64,000 bases of DNA from contig NZ_LMCX01000001.1 in assembly GCF_001425665.1 (NCBI RefSeq), positions 124,001-188,000 on the forward strand, read 5' to 3'. Under the pieces are notes generated by a model that was not told where the DNA came from, made no database searches, and saw nothing but the letters and a program-made list of their open reading frames with translations. Source of the DNA: Yonghaparkia sp. Root332. GTDB taxonomy: Bacteria > Actinomycetota > Actinomycetes > Actinomycetales > Microbacteriaceae. Positions 36,082-44,424 of the stretch are shown here, one piece after another. Positions within the stretch are counted from its first letter, which is position 1. Every line of letters begins with the position of its first letter. A program made the position numbers and the translations under genes.

Positions 36082-37398
36082 TCAGTAGGGGTTCGCGACG
36101 AAGGGATCCTGCGCGGGGAACTTCGTGAGGACCTCGATGCCGTAGTCGGTCACGACGACCTCCTCCTCGATGCGCGCGGCGGACGTGCCGTCGGACGCGG
36201 GGCAGTAGGTCTCCATCGCGAAGACCATGCCGGGCCTGAGCTCGACCGGGTCCTTCATCGAGTTGAGACGCGAGATGATCGGCCGCTCGTGGAGGCCGAG
36301 GCCGAGGCCGTGGGCGAACTGCAGCCCGAACGCCGCGAGCTCGTTCTCGAACCCGAAGTCCTCCGCCTTCGGGAGGACGGCCGCCACCTCGTCGGTGCCG
36401 ACGCCCGGCCGCAGCGCATCCAGCGCGCTGTCCATCCACTCGCGCGCCTGCTTGTAGGCGTCGCGCTGGCTCTCGGTCGCCCAGCCCACCCCGAAGGTGC
36501 GGTAGTAGCAGGTCCGGTAGCCGTTGAACGAGTGGATGATGTCGAAGAAGGCCTGGTCGCCGGGGCGGATGATGCGATCGGTGAAGTTGTGCGGGTGCGG
36601 GTTGCACCGCTCGCCCGAGATCGCGTTGATCGCCTCGACCTGGTCGCTGCCGTACTCGTACAGCCTCTTGTTCGCGAGCGCGACGATCTCGTTCTCGCGC
36701 ACCCCCGGCTTGAGCGCCTCGGCGATGTCCTGGTACACGCCGTCGACCATGGCCGCGGCCTGGTTGAGCAGCATGATCTCGTCCTGGCTCTTGATCACCC
36801 GGGCGTCGAGCATGTGCTGCTGGGCGTCGGCGACCCGCAGGCCCTGGCGCTCCATCTCGAACAGGAAGGGCGGCTCGACGATGTCGAGGCCGATGGGCGC
36901 GTCGGCGAGCCCCTCCGCCGTGAGCAGCGACTTGATCTCGGCGACCGCGTCGCGCATGAGACCCGCCCCGTCGGGCGCGACGGCGCCGCGGAATCCCAGG
37001 AAGCCCGCGCGATAGTTCTCCTCCGGCACCCAGTCGGAGTAGAGCTTGTGGTGCCGCACCGCTGAACCGAAGTCCCAGAGGATCGGGTCCTTGCCGCGCA
37101 TGAGCAGCGCGTACCGGATCATCTTGTCGCCGAGCGCGCCGCCGATCCAGGTCTGCGTCGTGTAGCGGATGTTATAGAAGTCGAAGAGCAGGAAGGCGCC
37201 GCACTCGCTCGCGTCGAGCGCCGCCTTCGCCCGGTCGACGCGGTAGCTCCTCAGCCGGTCGAAGTCGACGCGGTGCTCGTAGTCGACCCCCGTCTGACCG
37301 GGCGCCCCGAGCGGGCGCACGCCGGCGGGCCGGGAGGACGGGCGCTCGAAGCGCCGCCCTCCCGCGCCGTGGTCGTGGCCGTGGCCGTGGCCGCTCAC
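36082..37398 (-). CDS. M24-family (creatinase/Xaa-Pro peptidase fold) protein, Cys-substituted metal site
   Basis: A 438-residue pita-bread-fold hydrolase. The N-terminal creatinase domain spans about 45-205 and the C-terminal M24 domain about 210-435. Metal-ligand positions: Asp286 in FFDII; Cys297 (YRTCYYRTF) where the second Asp normally sits, 11 residues on; His in HGLGLGLHERP; Glu in AMETYCP; Glu in RIEEEVVVT. The N-terminus is His-rich (HGHGHDHG, residues 3-10). GTG 37398 overlaps the dehydrogenase stop (GTGA). The paralogue at 59018 shares the same Cys. Probably a C-N hydrolase of a small molecule rather than a peptidase (inference). Confidence 0.85.
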   Translation of the reverse strand: MSGHGHGHDHGAGGRRFERPSSRPAGVRPLGAPGQTGVDYEHRVDFDRLRSYRVDRAKAALDASECGAFLLFDFYNIRYTTQTWIGGALGDKMIRYALLMRGKDPILWDFGSAVRHHKLYSDWVPEENYRAGFLGFRGAVAPDGAGLMRDAVAEIKSLLTAEGLADAPIGLDIVEPPFLFEMERQGLRVADAQQHMLDARVIKSQDEIMLLNQAAAMVDGVYQDIAEALKPGVRENEIVALANKRLYEYGSDQVEAINAISGERCNPHPHNFTDRIIRPGDQAFFDIIHSFNGYRTCYYRTFGVGWATESQRDAYKQAREWMDSALDALRPGVGTDEVAAVLPKAEDFGFENELAAFGLQFAHGLGLGLHERPIISRLNSMKDPVELRPGMVFAMETYCPASDGTSAARIEEEVVVTDYGIEVLTKFPAQDPFVANPY

Positions 37399-38330
37399 CG
37401 GACCTCGAGACCGTCGCTGACCGCCGCCTGCTCGGAGACCAGCTCGAGGCCGGAGCCGTGGGCGACCGTCACGATGAGGGAGGCGAAGTCCTGCTCGACG
37501 TTGCCGTTGCCGACCTCCTGAGCGACGAGGTTGCGCGTGACGCTCGCGACCGGCATCACGACGCCCATCTTGGCGGCGGCGGCGAGACCCAGGTCGAAGT
37601 CCTTCTGCAGCAGGACGTTCGTGAACGTGGGCGTGAAGTCCAGGTTGACCAGAGCGGGCGTCTTGTACTGCGTGAACACCGAGCCCATGACCGAGTCGTT
37701 GAGGAAGGTCAGGAAGGCCTCGCGCGTGACGCCGGCCTTCTCGGCGAGGACCGTGATCTCGGCCATCGACTGGATCACGACGCCGAGGAAGACGTTGTGG
37801 GCGATCTTGACGATGCGGGCCACCTCGCCCTCGCCGACGTACGTGACTCCGCGACCCCAGGTGGCGAGCAGCGGGGCAGCCTCGTCGTAGACCCCGCGCG
37901 GGCCGGAGGCCGCGACGGTGAGCTTCCCGACGGCGATGACCTTCGGGTTGCCGGAGACGGGGGTGGCGAGGAAGCCGACGCCGCGGGCCTCGGCGGCCGC
38001 GCGGACGGTCTCGCTCGCCTCGACGGAGACGGTGGAGGCGTCGCCGATGATGCGCGGGGCGCGCGCGGGATCCGACAGCAGGCCGCCCTCGCCGAGCATG
38101 ACGTTCTCGAGGTCCTTCGAGGCGGAGACCATGCTGAAGACGATGTCGCGGTCGGCGAGGTCCACCGGTCGGTCGACGACGGTCGCCCCGAACTCGGTCA
38201 GCGGCTCGGCCTTCGCGCGCGTGCGGTTGTAGACCGCGACCTCGTAGCCGGCATCCAGGAGGCGCTTGGCCAGCTGGAATCCCATGCGGCCGGTTCCGAT
38301 CCACCCGACGGTGGGCTTGGTGTCAGTCAT
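37395..38330 (-). CDS. 3-hydroxyisobutyrate dehydrogenase-family NAD(P) oxidoreductase
   Basis: A 311-residue beta-hydroxyacid dehydrogenase. The opening Rossmann motif is GWIGTGRMGFQLAKRLLDAGYEV, followed by the substrate-binding block FLATPVSGNPKVIAVGKL and the catalytic Lys in ARIVKIAHNVFLG. Family members oxidise 3-hydroxyisobutyrate, tartronate semialdehyde (reverse direction) and similar acids. AAGGAGAG precedes ATG 38330. It has its own promoter region with a LacI-type operator, downstream of the RidA terminator, and is coupled to the M24 gene. A second family member lies at 47553. Confidence 0.9.
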   Translation of the reverse strand: MTDTKPTVGWIGTGRMGFQLAKRLLDAGYEVAVYNRTRAKAEPLTEFGATVVDRPVDLADRDIVFSMVSASKDLENVMLGEGGLLSDPARAPRIIGDASTVSVEASETVRAAAEARGVGFLATPVSGNPKVIAVGKLTVAASGPRGVYDEAAPLLATWGRGVTYVGEGEVARIVKIAHNVFLGVVIQSMAEITVLAEKAGVTREAFLTFLNDSVMGSVFTQYKTPALVNLDFTPTFTNVLLQKDFDLGLAAAAKMGVVMPVASVTRNLVAQEVGNGNVEQDFASLIVTVAHGSGLELVSEQAAVSDGLEVR

Positions 38331-38379
38331 GGTTCTCTCCTTGCGTTTCTGTGCGTCCGGTGAGCCCCGGTGCGGGTTC

Positions 38380-38397
38380 ACAATCGATTGCATTATG
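38380..38397 (-). promoter_or_regulatory. -10 box and LacI-type operator before the dehydrogenase-M24 pair
   Basis: Minus strand CATAAT (38397-38392) directly followed by TGCAATCGATTGT (38392-38380), which would cover the transcription start. The operator shares TGCAATCGRTTG with the promoter at 45350. No good -35 box is seen. Confidence 0.55.
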
Positions 38398-38407
38398 GAA
38401 TGGCGGG

Positions 38408-38430
38408 CCGGGCGGCCGTTCGCCGCCCGG
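38408..38430 (-). terminator. hairpin after RidA, end of the Liv-amidohydrolase operon
   Basis: Perfect 9-bp stem CCGGGCGGC/GCCGCCCGG with a 5-base loop, 4 bases past the RidA stop. Confidence 0.7.
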
Positions 38431-38434
38431 ACGA

Positions 38435-38896
38435 TCAGGCGGGGGCGGCGGCGACCACGTGGAACTCGAACCGCAGGCGCGGGTCGGTCGCGAGCCGCGA
38501 GATCTCGAGGGTCGTGCTCGTCGGGATGTGCCCGCCGAACCACTCCCCCTGGTGCTTGTTGACGACGTCCTGGTCGGCCTCGATGTCGGTGAAGAAGCGG
38601 ATCATGTTGACCACGTCGTGACGCTCGCAGCCGGCCGCGGCGAGCGCGAGGTCGAGGTGGTCGAAGGCGTTGCGCACCTGACCCGCGGCATCCATCGGCA
38701 TCGAGTCGAAGACCTCGGGCCGGTGCGGGTGGTCGTGGTAGACCGGGGCGCCCGTCACGCCGCTGATGAACACCAGCCGCGCGTTCGAGACGACGCGAAT
38801 CGCGGGCACGAACGGGCTCACGATCGACGCGTCGTACCCCTCGTGGTGGATGACCTCCGCATTGCCCACTCGTCGTGGACCGGGAATCGCGCTCAT
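38435..38896 (-). CDS. RidA-family protein
   Basis: A 153-residue RidA/YjgF-like protein with the segments ARLVFISGVTGA, QVRNAFDHLDLALAAAG, DVVNMIRFFTDIEAD and STTLEISRLATDPRLRFEF. The late region carries TSTTLEI in place of the classic CPARxxxxV active-site Arg, so enzyme activity is uncertain. It lies 13 bases after the amidohydrolase on the same strand and last before a terminator. It may handle imine or enol intermediates made by its neighbours. Confidence 0.85.
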   Translation of the reverse strand: MSAIPGPRRVGNAEVIHHEGYDASIVSPFVPAIRVVSNARLVFISGVTGAPVYHDHPHRPEVFDSMPMDAAGQVRNAFDHLDLALAAAGCERHDVVNMIRFFTDIEADQDVVNKHQGEWFGGHIPTSTTLEISRLATDPRLRFEFHVVAAAPA

Positions 38897-38909
38897 CGCG
38901 CCCTCGCCT

Positions 38910-40568
38910 TCATCGTTCGTCCGCCCCGACGCGCGAGAGCGCTCCGGAGTCGTGGGTGATGCGCCCCGCCATGATGGTCAGGTCGCTGAGGATGCCGCGC
39001 AGCTCGTCGTCCGCGCAGTCCAGCGGGTCGGCCGTCGGCACGCACGCGTCAGCGTCGTAGCCGGGCAGCAGCCGGCCCCGGTGGGCCTGCTCGCCCGTGA
39101 ACCAGGCGGCATCGCGCGTATAGGCGGCGATCGCCTCGAGCCGCGACATCCGGTGCCGCTCGTCGCGGACGCCGCTCCCGTCCACGGTCCCCCCGGTGAC
39201 GAGCCACCAGATGGCCGACCAGGGCGAGAACCAGTTCGCGCGCGTCGCGTCGGTGCCGGCACCGATGATGATCCCGAGATCGCGCATGTCGCCGATGGGC
39301 GGAGCCGACGCGGTCGCCTCGGCCCCCCACGCCTCGACGTAGTCGGCGCCCTTCAGCACCAGACGGCTCTGAACGAGGATGCCGGCCCCGAGGCGCGCGA
39401 TCCGCTCGAGGTTCTCGCGCGTCGCCTCGTCGGCGTGCACGATCGAGAAGCCGCGCCCGGCGACGAGCCCGGTCTCGCGCTCGACCTCCTCCCACGCGTC
39501 GAGGACGCGGCCGAGGGTGTCGTTGAGAACGGCGTGGATGCTCATCCGCCAGCCGCGCTCGGCGCACAGCCGCACGATCTCGACGAGCTCGCGGTGCGCG
39601 GCCTCGGTGATCTCGAAGGGGTCGAGGCCCTCCATGTCGTGGCAGCCCAGGTGCGGGATCTCCCCGACGCCGGCGATGCGGAGCATCCCGTCGCCGCTGC
39701 CCGCCTGCACGAGCGCGGTGAGCCGGTCGATGTCGTCCACCTCGCCTCCGCGCGTCCAGGCGGAGATGAACAGGCGCGTGCGGACATCGAGCTCGCCGCG
39801 CCGCCACACGGCGTAGAGCGGGTCGTAGTCGCGCGGGGTGACGAGCAGGCCGCCCGCGTCGACCACGCCCGTGAGACCGTGGCGGGCGAGGACGGCGTTC
39901 ATGGCGAGGATGCCCTGCTCGCCCTGCCCTTCGTGCCCGGCGAGCGCGAGACCGAGGGGGACGGCGAAGGCGCCGACGCCGCGCAGCTCGCCCGTCAGGC
40001 GGCCGCCGTCGTCGCGCAGGAGAGCGCCGCGGGCCGGGTCCGGCGACTCGTCCGACCACCCGCAGGCCGCGAGACCCGCGGAGTTGACGACCCCGCGGTC
40101 GTAGAGCTCCTGGACGTACACGGGGTTGTCCGGGGCGGCCTCGTCGAGCTCGGCCCGAGTGGGCGCTCGGCCCTCGGCCAGCTGCCGCGAGTGCCAGCCG
40201 CCGACGACGCTCACCCATTCCCCGGGGCCGCGTCGACGGGCATCCTCTCGAATGAGGGCGAGGCCCTCGGCGAGCGAGCGGACGTCCTCCCAGTGCACGG
40301 TGCGCGTCCAGGACAGGCCGCCGCGCATGGCGTGGATGTGGGCGTCGTTGAGCCCCGGGATGACGCGACGGCCCCCGAGATCGATGACCCGCGCGGCGAG
40401 GGGGGCGTAGTGGGCGAGCTCCGCGTCGCTGCCGGCGGCGATGACCCGGCCCTGGGCGATGGCGAGGGACTGCACCTCGGCGGGCCCCTGATCGGGGTCG
40501 GCGAAGGTCATCACGCGCCCCCCGGTGAGCAGGAGGTCGACGAGGGGCAGAGCGGTCGCGGCGGACAT
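38910..40568 (-). CDS. amidohydrolase-family protein, YtcJ-like
   Basis: A 552-residue metal-dependent hydrolase. The opening DLLLTGGRVMTF and the first metal motif VIPGLNDAHIHAMRGG (HxH near 77-79) fit the amidohydrolase superfamily. Later ligands include MSIHAVLND, FSIVHADEA and the Asp in GAGTDATRANWF. The order matches the YtcJ/exoenzyme-regulatory AepA subgroup, which cleaves N-acyl or amide bonds of small molecules. It is encoded 12 bases after livF, which suggests that it acts on the imported compound. Confidence 0.88.
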   Translation of the reverse strand: MSAATALPLVDLLLTGGRVMTFADPDQGPAEVQSLAIAQGRVIAAGSDAELAHYAPLAARVIDLGGRRVIPGLNDAHIHAMRGGLSWTRTVHWEDVRSLAEGLALIREDARRRGPGEWVSVVGGWHSRQLAEGRAPTRAELDEAAPDNPVYVQELYDRGVVNSAGLAACGWSDESPDPARGALLRDDGGRLTGELRGVGAFAVPLGLALAGHEGQGEQGILAMNAVLARHGLTGVVDAGGLLVTPRDYDPLYAVWRRGELDVRTRLFISAWTRGGEVDDIDRLTALVQAGSGDGMLRIAGVGEIPHLGCHDMEGLDPFEITEAAHRELVEIVRLCAERGWRMSIHAVLNDTLGRVLDAWEEVERETGLVAGRGFSIVHADEATRENLERIARLGAGILVQSRLVLKGADYVEAWGAEATASAPPIGDMRDLGIIIGAGTDATRANWFSPWSAIWWLVTGGTVDGSGVRDERHRMSRLEAIAAYTRDAAWFTGEQAHRGRLLPGYDADACVPTADPLDCADDELRGILSDLTIMAGRITHDSGALSRVGADER

Positions 40569-40580
40569 GGCGGAGACTCC

Positions 40581-41294
40581 CTAGATGCTCAGGTAGCGCT
40601 CGAGCAGGGCTGCGTCGGTGCGGAGCTCGTCGGCGCGGCCCGACCACGGGATGGTCCCGCTGTCGTCGAGGATGATGACGCGATCGGCCATGTCGAGAGC
40701 GAGGTCGACGTTCTGCTCGGCGATGAGGGTCGACAGCCCCGTGCCGCGGAGCCCCTCGATGCGATCGTGGATGACGTCGAGCACGCTGGGGGCGAGCCCC
40801 TCGCTCGGCTCGTCCATGATCAGCAGGCTCGGGTTGGTCATGAGCGCGCGCCCGATGGCGAGCATCTGCTGCTCGCCGCCCGAGAGCGACCTCGCCATCG
40901 AGGACTGGCGCTCGGCGAGGCGCGGGAAGAACTCGAACACGCGCTCGACCGTCCAGCGCTCCCCCGCGATCTCCTTGCGCTGGGGGATCACGGAGAGGTT
41001 CTCCAGCGTGGTGAGCGACCCGAAGACGCGGCGGCCCTGCGGGACGATCGCGATGCCGAGCCGGGAGATCTGGTGGCTCGACCTCTTCGTGATGTCGACG
41101 CCGCCGAAGGTGATGCCGCCCGCGGTGATCGTCGGCGGCCGCAGCCCGCAGATGGCGCGGACGAGCGTGGTCTTGCCCATCCCGTTGCGGCCGAGGAGGG
41201 CGACGGTCTCGTTCTCGCCGATGGTGAAATCGACTCCGTGGAGGACCTGCGCCGTCGCATAGCCGACGTGCAGTCCCGTGACGTTGAGGCTCAC
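40581..41294 (-). CDS. livF: branched-chain amino acid-type ABC transporter ATPase (LivF)
   Basis: A 237-residue ATPase from GTG 41294 (GTGA overlap with livG). Walker A GRNGMGKTT, Q-loop VPQGRRVF (typical of LivF), signature LSGGEQQML, and Walker B LLIMDEPSEGLAP. It powers the HAAT-family importer together with LivG. The substrate is probably an amino acid or amide, given the binding-protein family and the amidohydrolase next door. Confidence 0.94.
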   Translation of the reverse strand: MSLNVTGLHVGYATAQVLHGVDFTIGENETVALLGRNGMGKTTLVRAICGLRPPTITAGGITFGGVDITKRSSHQISRLGIAIVPQGRRVFGSLTTLENLSVIPQRKEIAGERWTVERVFEFFPRLAERQSSMARSLSGGEQQMLAIGRALMTNPSLLIMDEPSEGLAPSVLDVIHDRIEGLRGTGLSTLIAEQNVDLALDMADRVIILDDSGTIPWSGRADELRTDAALLERYLSI

Positions 41295-42097
41295 TTCTTG
41301 TCGCGCCTTCCCAGATAGATCTCGCGGACGGTCTCGTTCTCGCGGACCTCCGCGGGCGAGCCGGTGACGACGTGGTGCCCGTTCTCCATGCACATCACCC
41401 GGTCGGTGAGACCGAGGGCGAGAGTCATGTCGTGCTCGATCAGCAGGATCGGAAGCGATCGCGGAAGGCCCTCGATGAGCGCCTTCAGGGTGGTGCGCTC
41501 CGCGGCGGAGAGCCCGGCCGCGGGCTCGTCGAGGAGCAGGATGCTCGGCTCGCCCACGAGCGCCATCGCGATCTCGAGCTGCCGCTGCTCGCCGTGGGAG
41601 AGGTTGGCGACCGTGAGGTCCCGGCGGTCGGCGAGGCCGACCGACTCGAGAGCCGCGAGCGAGCGCTGGGACGCATCGTCCTTCGCGCGCTGAGGGCGCC
41701 AGAAGACGCGTGCGGTCGCGGTGCCTCCGCGCGCGGCGACGCGGACGTTGTCGAGCACCGTCATCTCGCGGAACAGGTTCGAGATCTGGAAGGTGCGGCC
41801 GACGCCCATCCGCGCGCGGCGCGCGGTCGACATGGTCGTGACGTCCCTGCCGAAGAGGTGGACGGCGCCCGCGGTGGGCGTGACGTCCCCTGCGATCATC
41901 TTGAACAGCGTCGTCTTGCCCGCGCCGTTCGGCCCGATCACCCCGAAGCGCTCTCCCGGCTCGAGCACGAGAGAGATCCCGTCGACGGCCTGAACGCCGC
42001 CGTAGCGCTTCCCGAGATCCTCGATGACGAGCACGGGGGCACCAGCCCCGGACCCGCGAGGGTCCGAGGCCGGCGCCATTTCCGTTGCAGTGCTCAC
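41291..42097 (-). CDS. livG: branched-chain amino acid-type ABC transporter ATPase (LivG)
   Basis: A 268-residue ATPase: Walker A GPNGAGKTT, GVGRTFQISNLF (the RTFQ motif of LivG), signature LSHGEQRQL, Walker B ILLLDEPAAGLS. The start is taken as GTG 42097, which overlaps the binding-protein stop by one base; ATG 42079 (six codons later) is also possible. Fourth gene in livH-livM-binding protein-livG-livF. Confidence 0.92.
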   Translation of the reverse strand: MSTATEMAPASDPRGSGAGAPVLVIEDLGKRYGGVQAVDGISLVLEPGERFGVIGPNGAGKTTLFKMIAGDVTPTAGAVHLFGRDVTTMSTARRARMGVGRTFQISNLFREMTVLDNVRVAARGGTATARVFWRPQRAKDDASQRSLAALESVGLADRRDLTVANLSHGEQRQLEIAMALVGEPSILLLDEPAAGLSAAERTTLKALIEGLPRSLPILLIEHDMTLALGLTDRVMCMENGHHVVTGSPAEVRENETVREIYLGRRDKK

Positions 42098-43398
42098 TAG
42101 CCCTGGAAGTCCTGCGAGTAGTTCGGCTGCTGCAGCGCTTCCTCGGGGTCCTGACCGAACCACTGGTCGACGTCCTCGTAGGTCGCGATCGGCGTGTTGT
42201 ACAGGTTGCCGTCGTCGCGCTTGACCACCTCGCGGATGTAGACCGGTCCGACCGTGTTGTTGTACTCGTCGAACGAGACCCGGCCGAAGATGTTGTCCTC
42301 GAAGGTGGACTCGGTGATCGCGGAGACGAGCTCCTCACCCGTGAGGTAGCCCTGCTCCTCGAGAACCGACGCGACGAGCGATGCCGTGATGTAGCCGCCG
42401 GCGATGTAGGCACCGGGCACGTTGCCGCCCGAGAACTCCTTGTACGCCTCGATGAGCTCGGCGACGGCCTCCGACTCGCGGCCCTCGGCCCAGTAGCTGA
42501 CCGACTTCAGGCCCACGATCTGGTCGCCCATCGCCCGCAGCGTGCCCTGGTCGGCGGCGCAGCAGTTGAGGAGCAGCTTGTCCATGTCGAGGCCGAGGCC
42601 CAGGTAGGACGTGAGGAAGTTCGGTCCGGGCGCGCCACCGGCGGTGGCGACGTAGACCATGTCCGCACCGGCGGCCTGGATCTGCGAGACGTAGGTCGAG
42701 AAGTCGGTGGTGGAGTTCGGGAACCACAGCTGCTCGACGACCTCGCCGCCGTTGTCCTGGAAGCCCTGGACGAATCCGGCGCACGACTCCCAGCCGAAGG
42801 CGTAGTCGGCGCACAGCGTGACGGCGGTGTCGAACCCGCCCTCCGTGGCAGCCCACTCGCCGCCGGGGTAGTTCGCCTGCGAGCCGCCCATGGAGCCGGT
42901 GCGGACGGTGAGGCCGTTCGCGTTGCGCTGCGTGAGGTCGTCGGAGGCGGCGACGGGGTGGAGGTTGGGGACCCCGACGCTCTCGGCGTACTCGGCGACG
43001 GCGAGCGCGGTGTTGGCCAGGAGCGGCCCGACGAGCACGTCCACCTCGTCCTGCTCGACGAGCTTCGCCGCCTTCGTGAGCGAGATCTCGGGGTTGCCCG
43101 CGTCGTCCTCGACGATCGTCTCGACGGTGACGCCGTTGACCTCGTTGCCGTTGAGCTCCCAGTAGAGGTTCCAGCCGTCCACCATCTCCTGGCCGGCGAC
43201 GGCGAAGTTGCCGGTGACGGGGGAGATGTAGCCGACCTTGAGCGTCTCGCTCACGGCCGCCTCCGTGCCGCCGCCCGCATCGGGCTCGGGCTCGGCGGCC
43301 TGGGGCGGCGCGCACGCGGTGAGCACCAGTGCGGCCGTGGCGGCGAGGCCGACGAGGCCGATCCAGCGCCGGGGAGCCGTTGTCATCGTTGACGTCAT
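42097..43398 (-). CDS. Liv-type ABC transporter substrate-binding lipoprotein
   Basis: A 433-residue periplasmic-binding-fold type I protein. The signal peptide ends in lipobox LTAC, placing the lipidated Cys at about 29. The body begins LKVGYISPVTGNFAVAGQEMVDGWNLYW, as in the LivK/amide-binding AmiC/UrtA family. VGPLLANTALAVAEYAESVGVPNLHPVAA is the hinge region. It presumably captures the cluster substrate outside the cell. It lies unusually between livM and livG with near-zero spacing, so it has no obvious device for higher expression. Confidence 0.92.
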   Translation of the reverse strand: MTSTMTTAPRRWIGLVGLAATAALVLTACAPPQAAEPEPDAGGGTEAAVSETLKVGYISPVTGNFAVAGQEMVDGWNLYWELNGNEVNGVTVETIVEDDAGNPEISLTKAAKLVEQDEVDVLVGPLLANTALAVAEYAESVGVPNLHPVAASDDLTQRNANGLTVRTGSMGGSQANYPGGEWAATEGGFDTAVTLCADYAFGWESCAGFVQGFQDNGGEVVEQLWFPNSTTDFSTYVSQIQAAGADMVYVATAGGAPGPNFLTSYLGLGLDMDKLLLNCCAADQGTLRAMGDQIVGLKSVSYWAEGRESEAVAELIEAYKEFSGGNVPGAYIAGGYITASLVASVLEEQGYLTGEELVSAITESTFEDNIFGRVSFDEYNNTVGPVYIREVVKRDDGNLYNTPIATYEDVDQWFGQDPEEALQQPNYSQDFQG

Positions 43399-43413
43399 GG
43401 CAGTTCCTTTCGA

Positions 43414-44424
43414 TTACGGATTGTGATTGCGGTCGGGCACTGCGGTGCCCTCGGGGGAACTCCGGTCGCCCGGTGGCGTGGCGGAGGGCGAGCGCCCCCG
43501 GAGCTTCGCCAGCACCTTCGGCACGCTGCCGGCGACGCCGGCGCGCGCGAAGAGGATGACGAGGATGAAGATGAGCCCGAGCGCGGTCGGCCAGCGGTCG
43601 ACGTAGCTCGAGAGGACGTTCTCGACGAGCACCACGACGGCGGCGCCGATGAGCGGCCCGAGGAGCGTTCCGATGCCGCCGAGGATGACCATGACGACGA
43701 GCAGGACGGAGCGCTCGACGCCGGCCGACGACGGGCTGACGAAGTTGGTGTGCCAGACCGCGAGAACGCCGGCGATGCCCGCGACGGTTCCCGAGATCAT
43801 GAACGCGCTGAGCTTGTACTGGGCGACGCTGTAGCCGAGGCTGCGCATCCGGCTCTCGCTGTCGCGCAGGCCGCGCAGGCTCGCGCCGAAGGGCGAGCTG
43901 CTGACGACCCAGAGGGCCCCTGTCGTGATCACGAAGATGCCGAGCACGACGTAGTAGTAGATCCACTCCTCGTGCAGGTTCCCGGGAGCGGCGATGCCGG
44001 AGATCCCGTTCTCTCCCCCGGTGACGGACGACAGGCGGAAGGCGAGGCCGTAGATGAGCATGCCGAGCGCGAGCGTGACCATGAGGAAGTAGATGCCGCT
44101 CGTGCGCATCGACAGCAGGCCGTAGAGGAACGACACCACAAGGGTGACCACGAGGGCCAGCAGCACCTGCGTCATCGAATCGAGACCCTGGCGGGATGCC
44201 CAGCCCACGGCGTACGCGGACGCCGCGGCGATCGCGCCATGGCCGAGCGAGACCATGCCGCCGTCGCCGCCGAGGAAGTTGACGCTCGAGGCGAGGACGG
44301 CGGCGATGAGGATGGTCGAGGCGAGGCCGAGGACGAAGTTGGAGACGCCGAAGTAGGGCAGGGCCAGGAGCACGACGAGCAGCAGGCCGAGCAGAGCGAG
44401 GTTGACGAGCATCCGACGGTTCAT
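43414..44424 (-). CDS. livM: branched-chain amino acid-type ABC transporter permease (LivM)
   Basis: A 336-residue membrane protein with about nine hydrophobic segments. Family marks are GGDGGMVSLGHGAIAAASAY and the EAA-like loop SPFGASLRGLRDSESRMRSLGY. Its polar C-terminal tail (about 305-336) is Pro/Arg-rich. The ATG at 44424 overlaps the livH stop (ATGA). Confidence 0.93.
   Translation of the reverse strand: MNRRMLVNLALLGLLLVVLLALPYFGVSNFVLGLASTILIAAVLASSVNFLGGDGGMVSLGHGAIAAASAYAVGWASRQGLDSMTQVLLALVVTLVVSFLYGLLSMRTSGIYFLMVTLALGMLIYGLAFRLSSVTGGENGISGIAAPGNLHEEWIYYYVVLGIFVITTGALWVVSSSPFGASLRGLRDSESRMRSLGYSVAQYKLSAFMISGTVAGIAGVLAVWHTNFVSPSSAGVERSVLLVVMVILGGIGTLLGPLIGAAVVVLVENVLSSYVDRWPTALGLIFILVILFARAGVAGSVPKVLAKLRGRSPSATPPGDRSSPEGTAVPDRNHNP

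Noticed and set aside
36082-37398. Possible DMSP lyase (DddP) identity for the M24 proteins
   Set aside because: As I recall DddP it keeps both Asp ligands that M24 enzymes have at these positions; here the second is Cys, so the assignment is not supported.
38766-41318. 850-codon open frame on the + strand opposite the amidohydrolase and livF/livG genes
   Set aside because: It is antisense to three well-recognised genes and has no recognisable domain.
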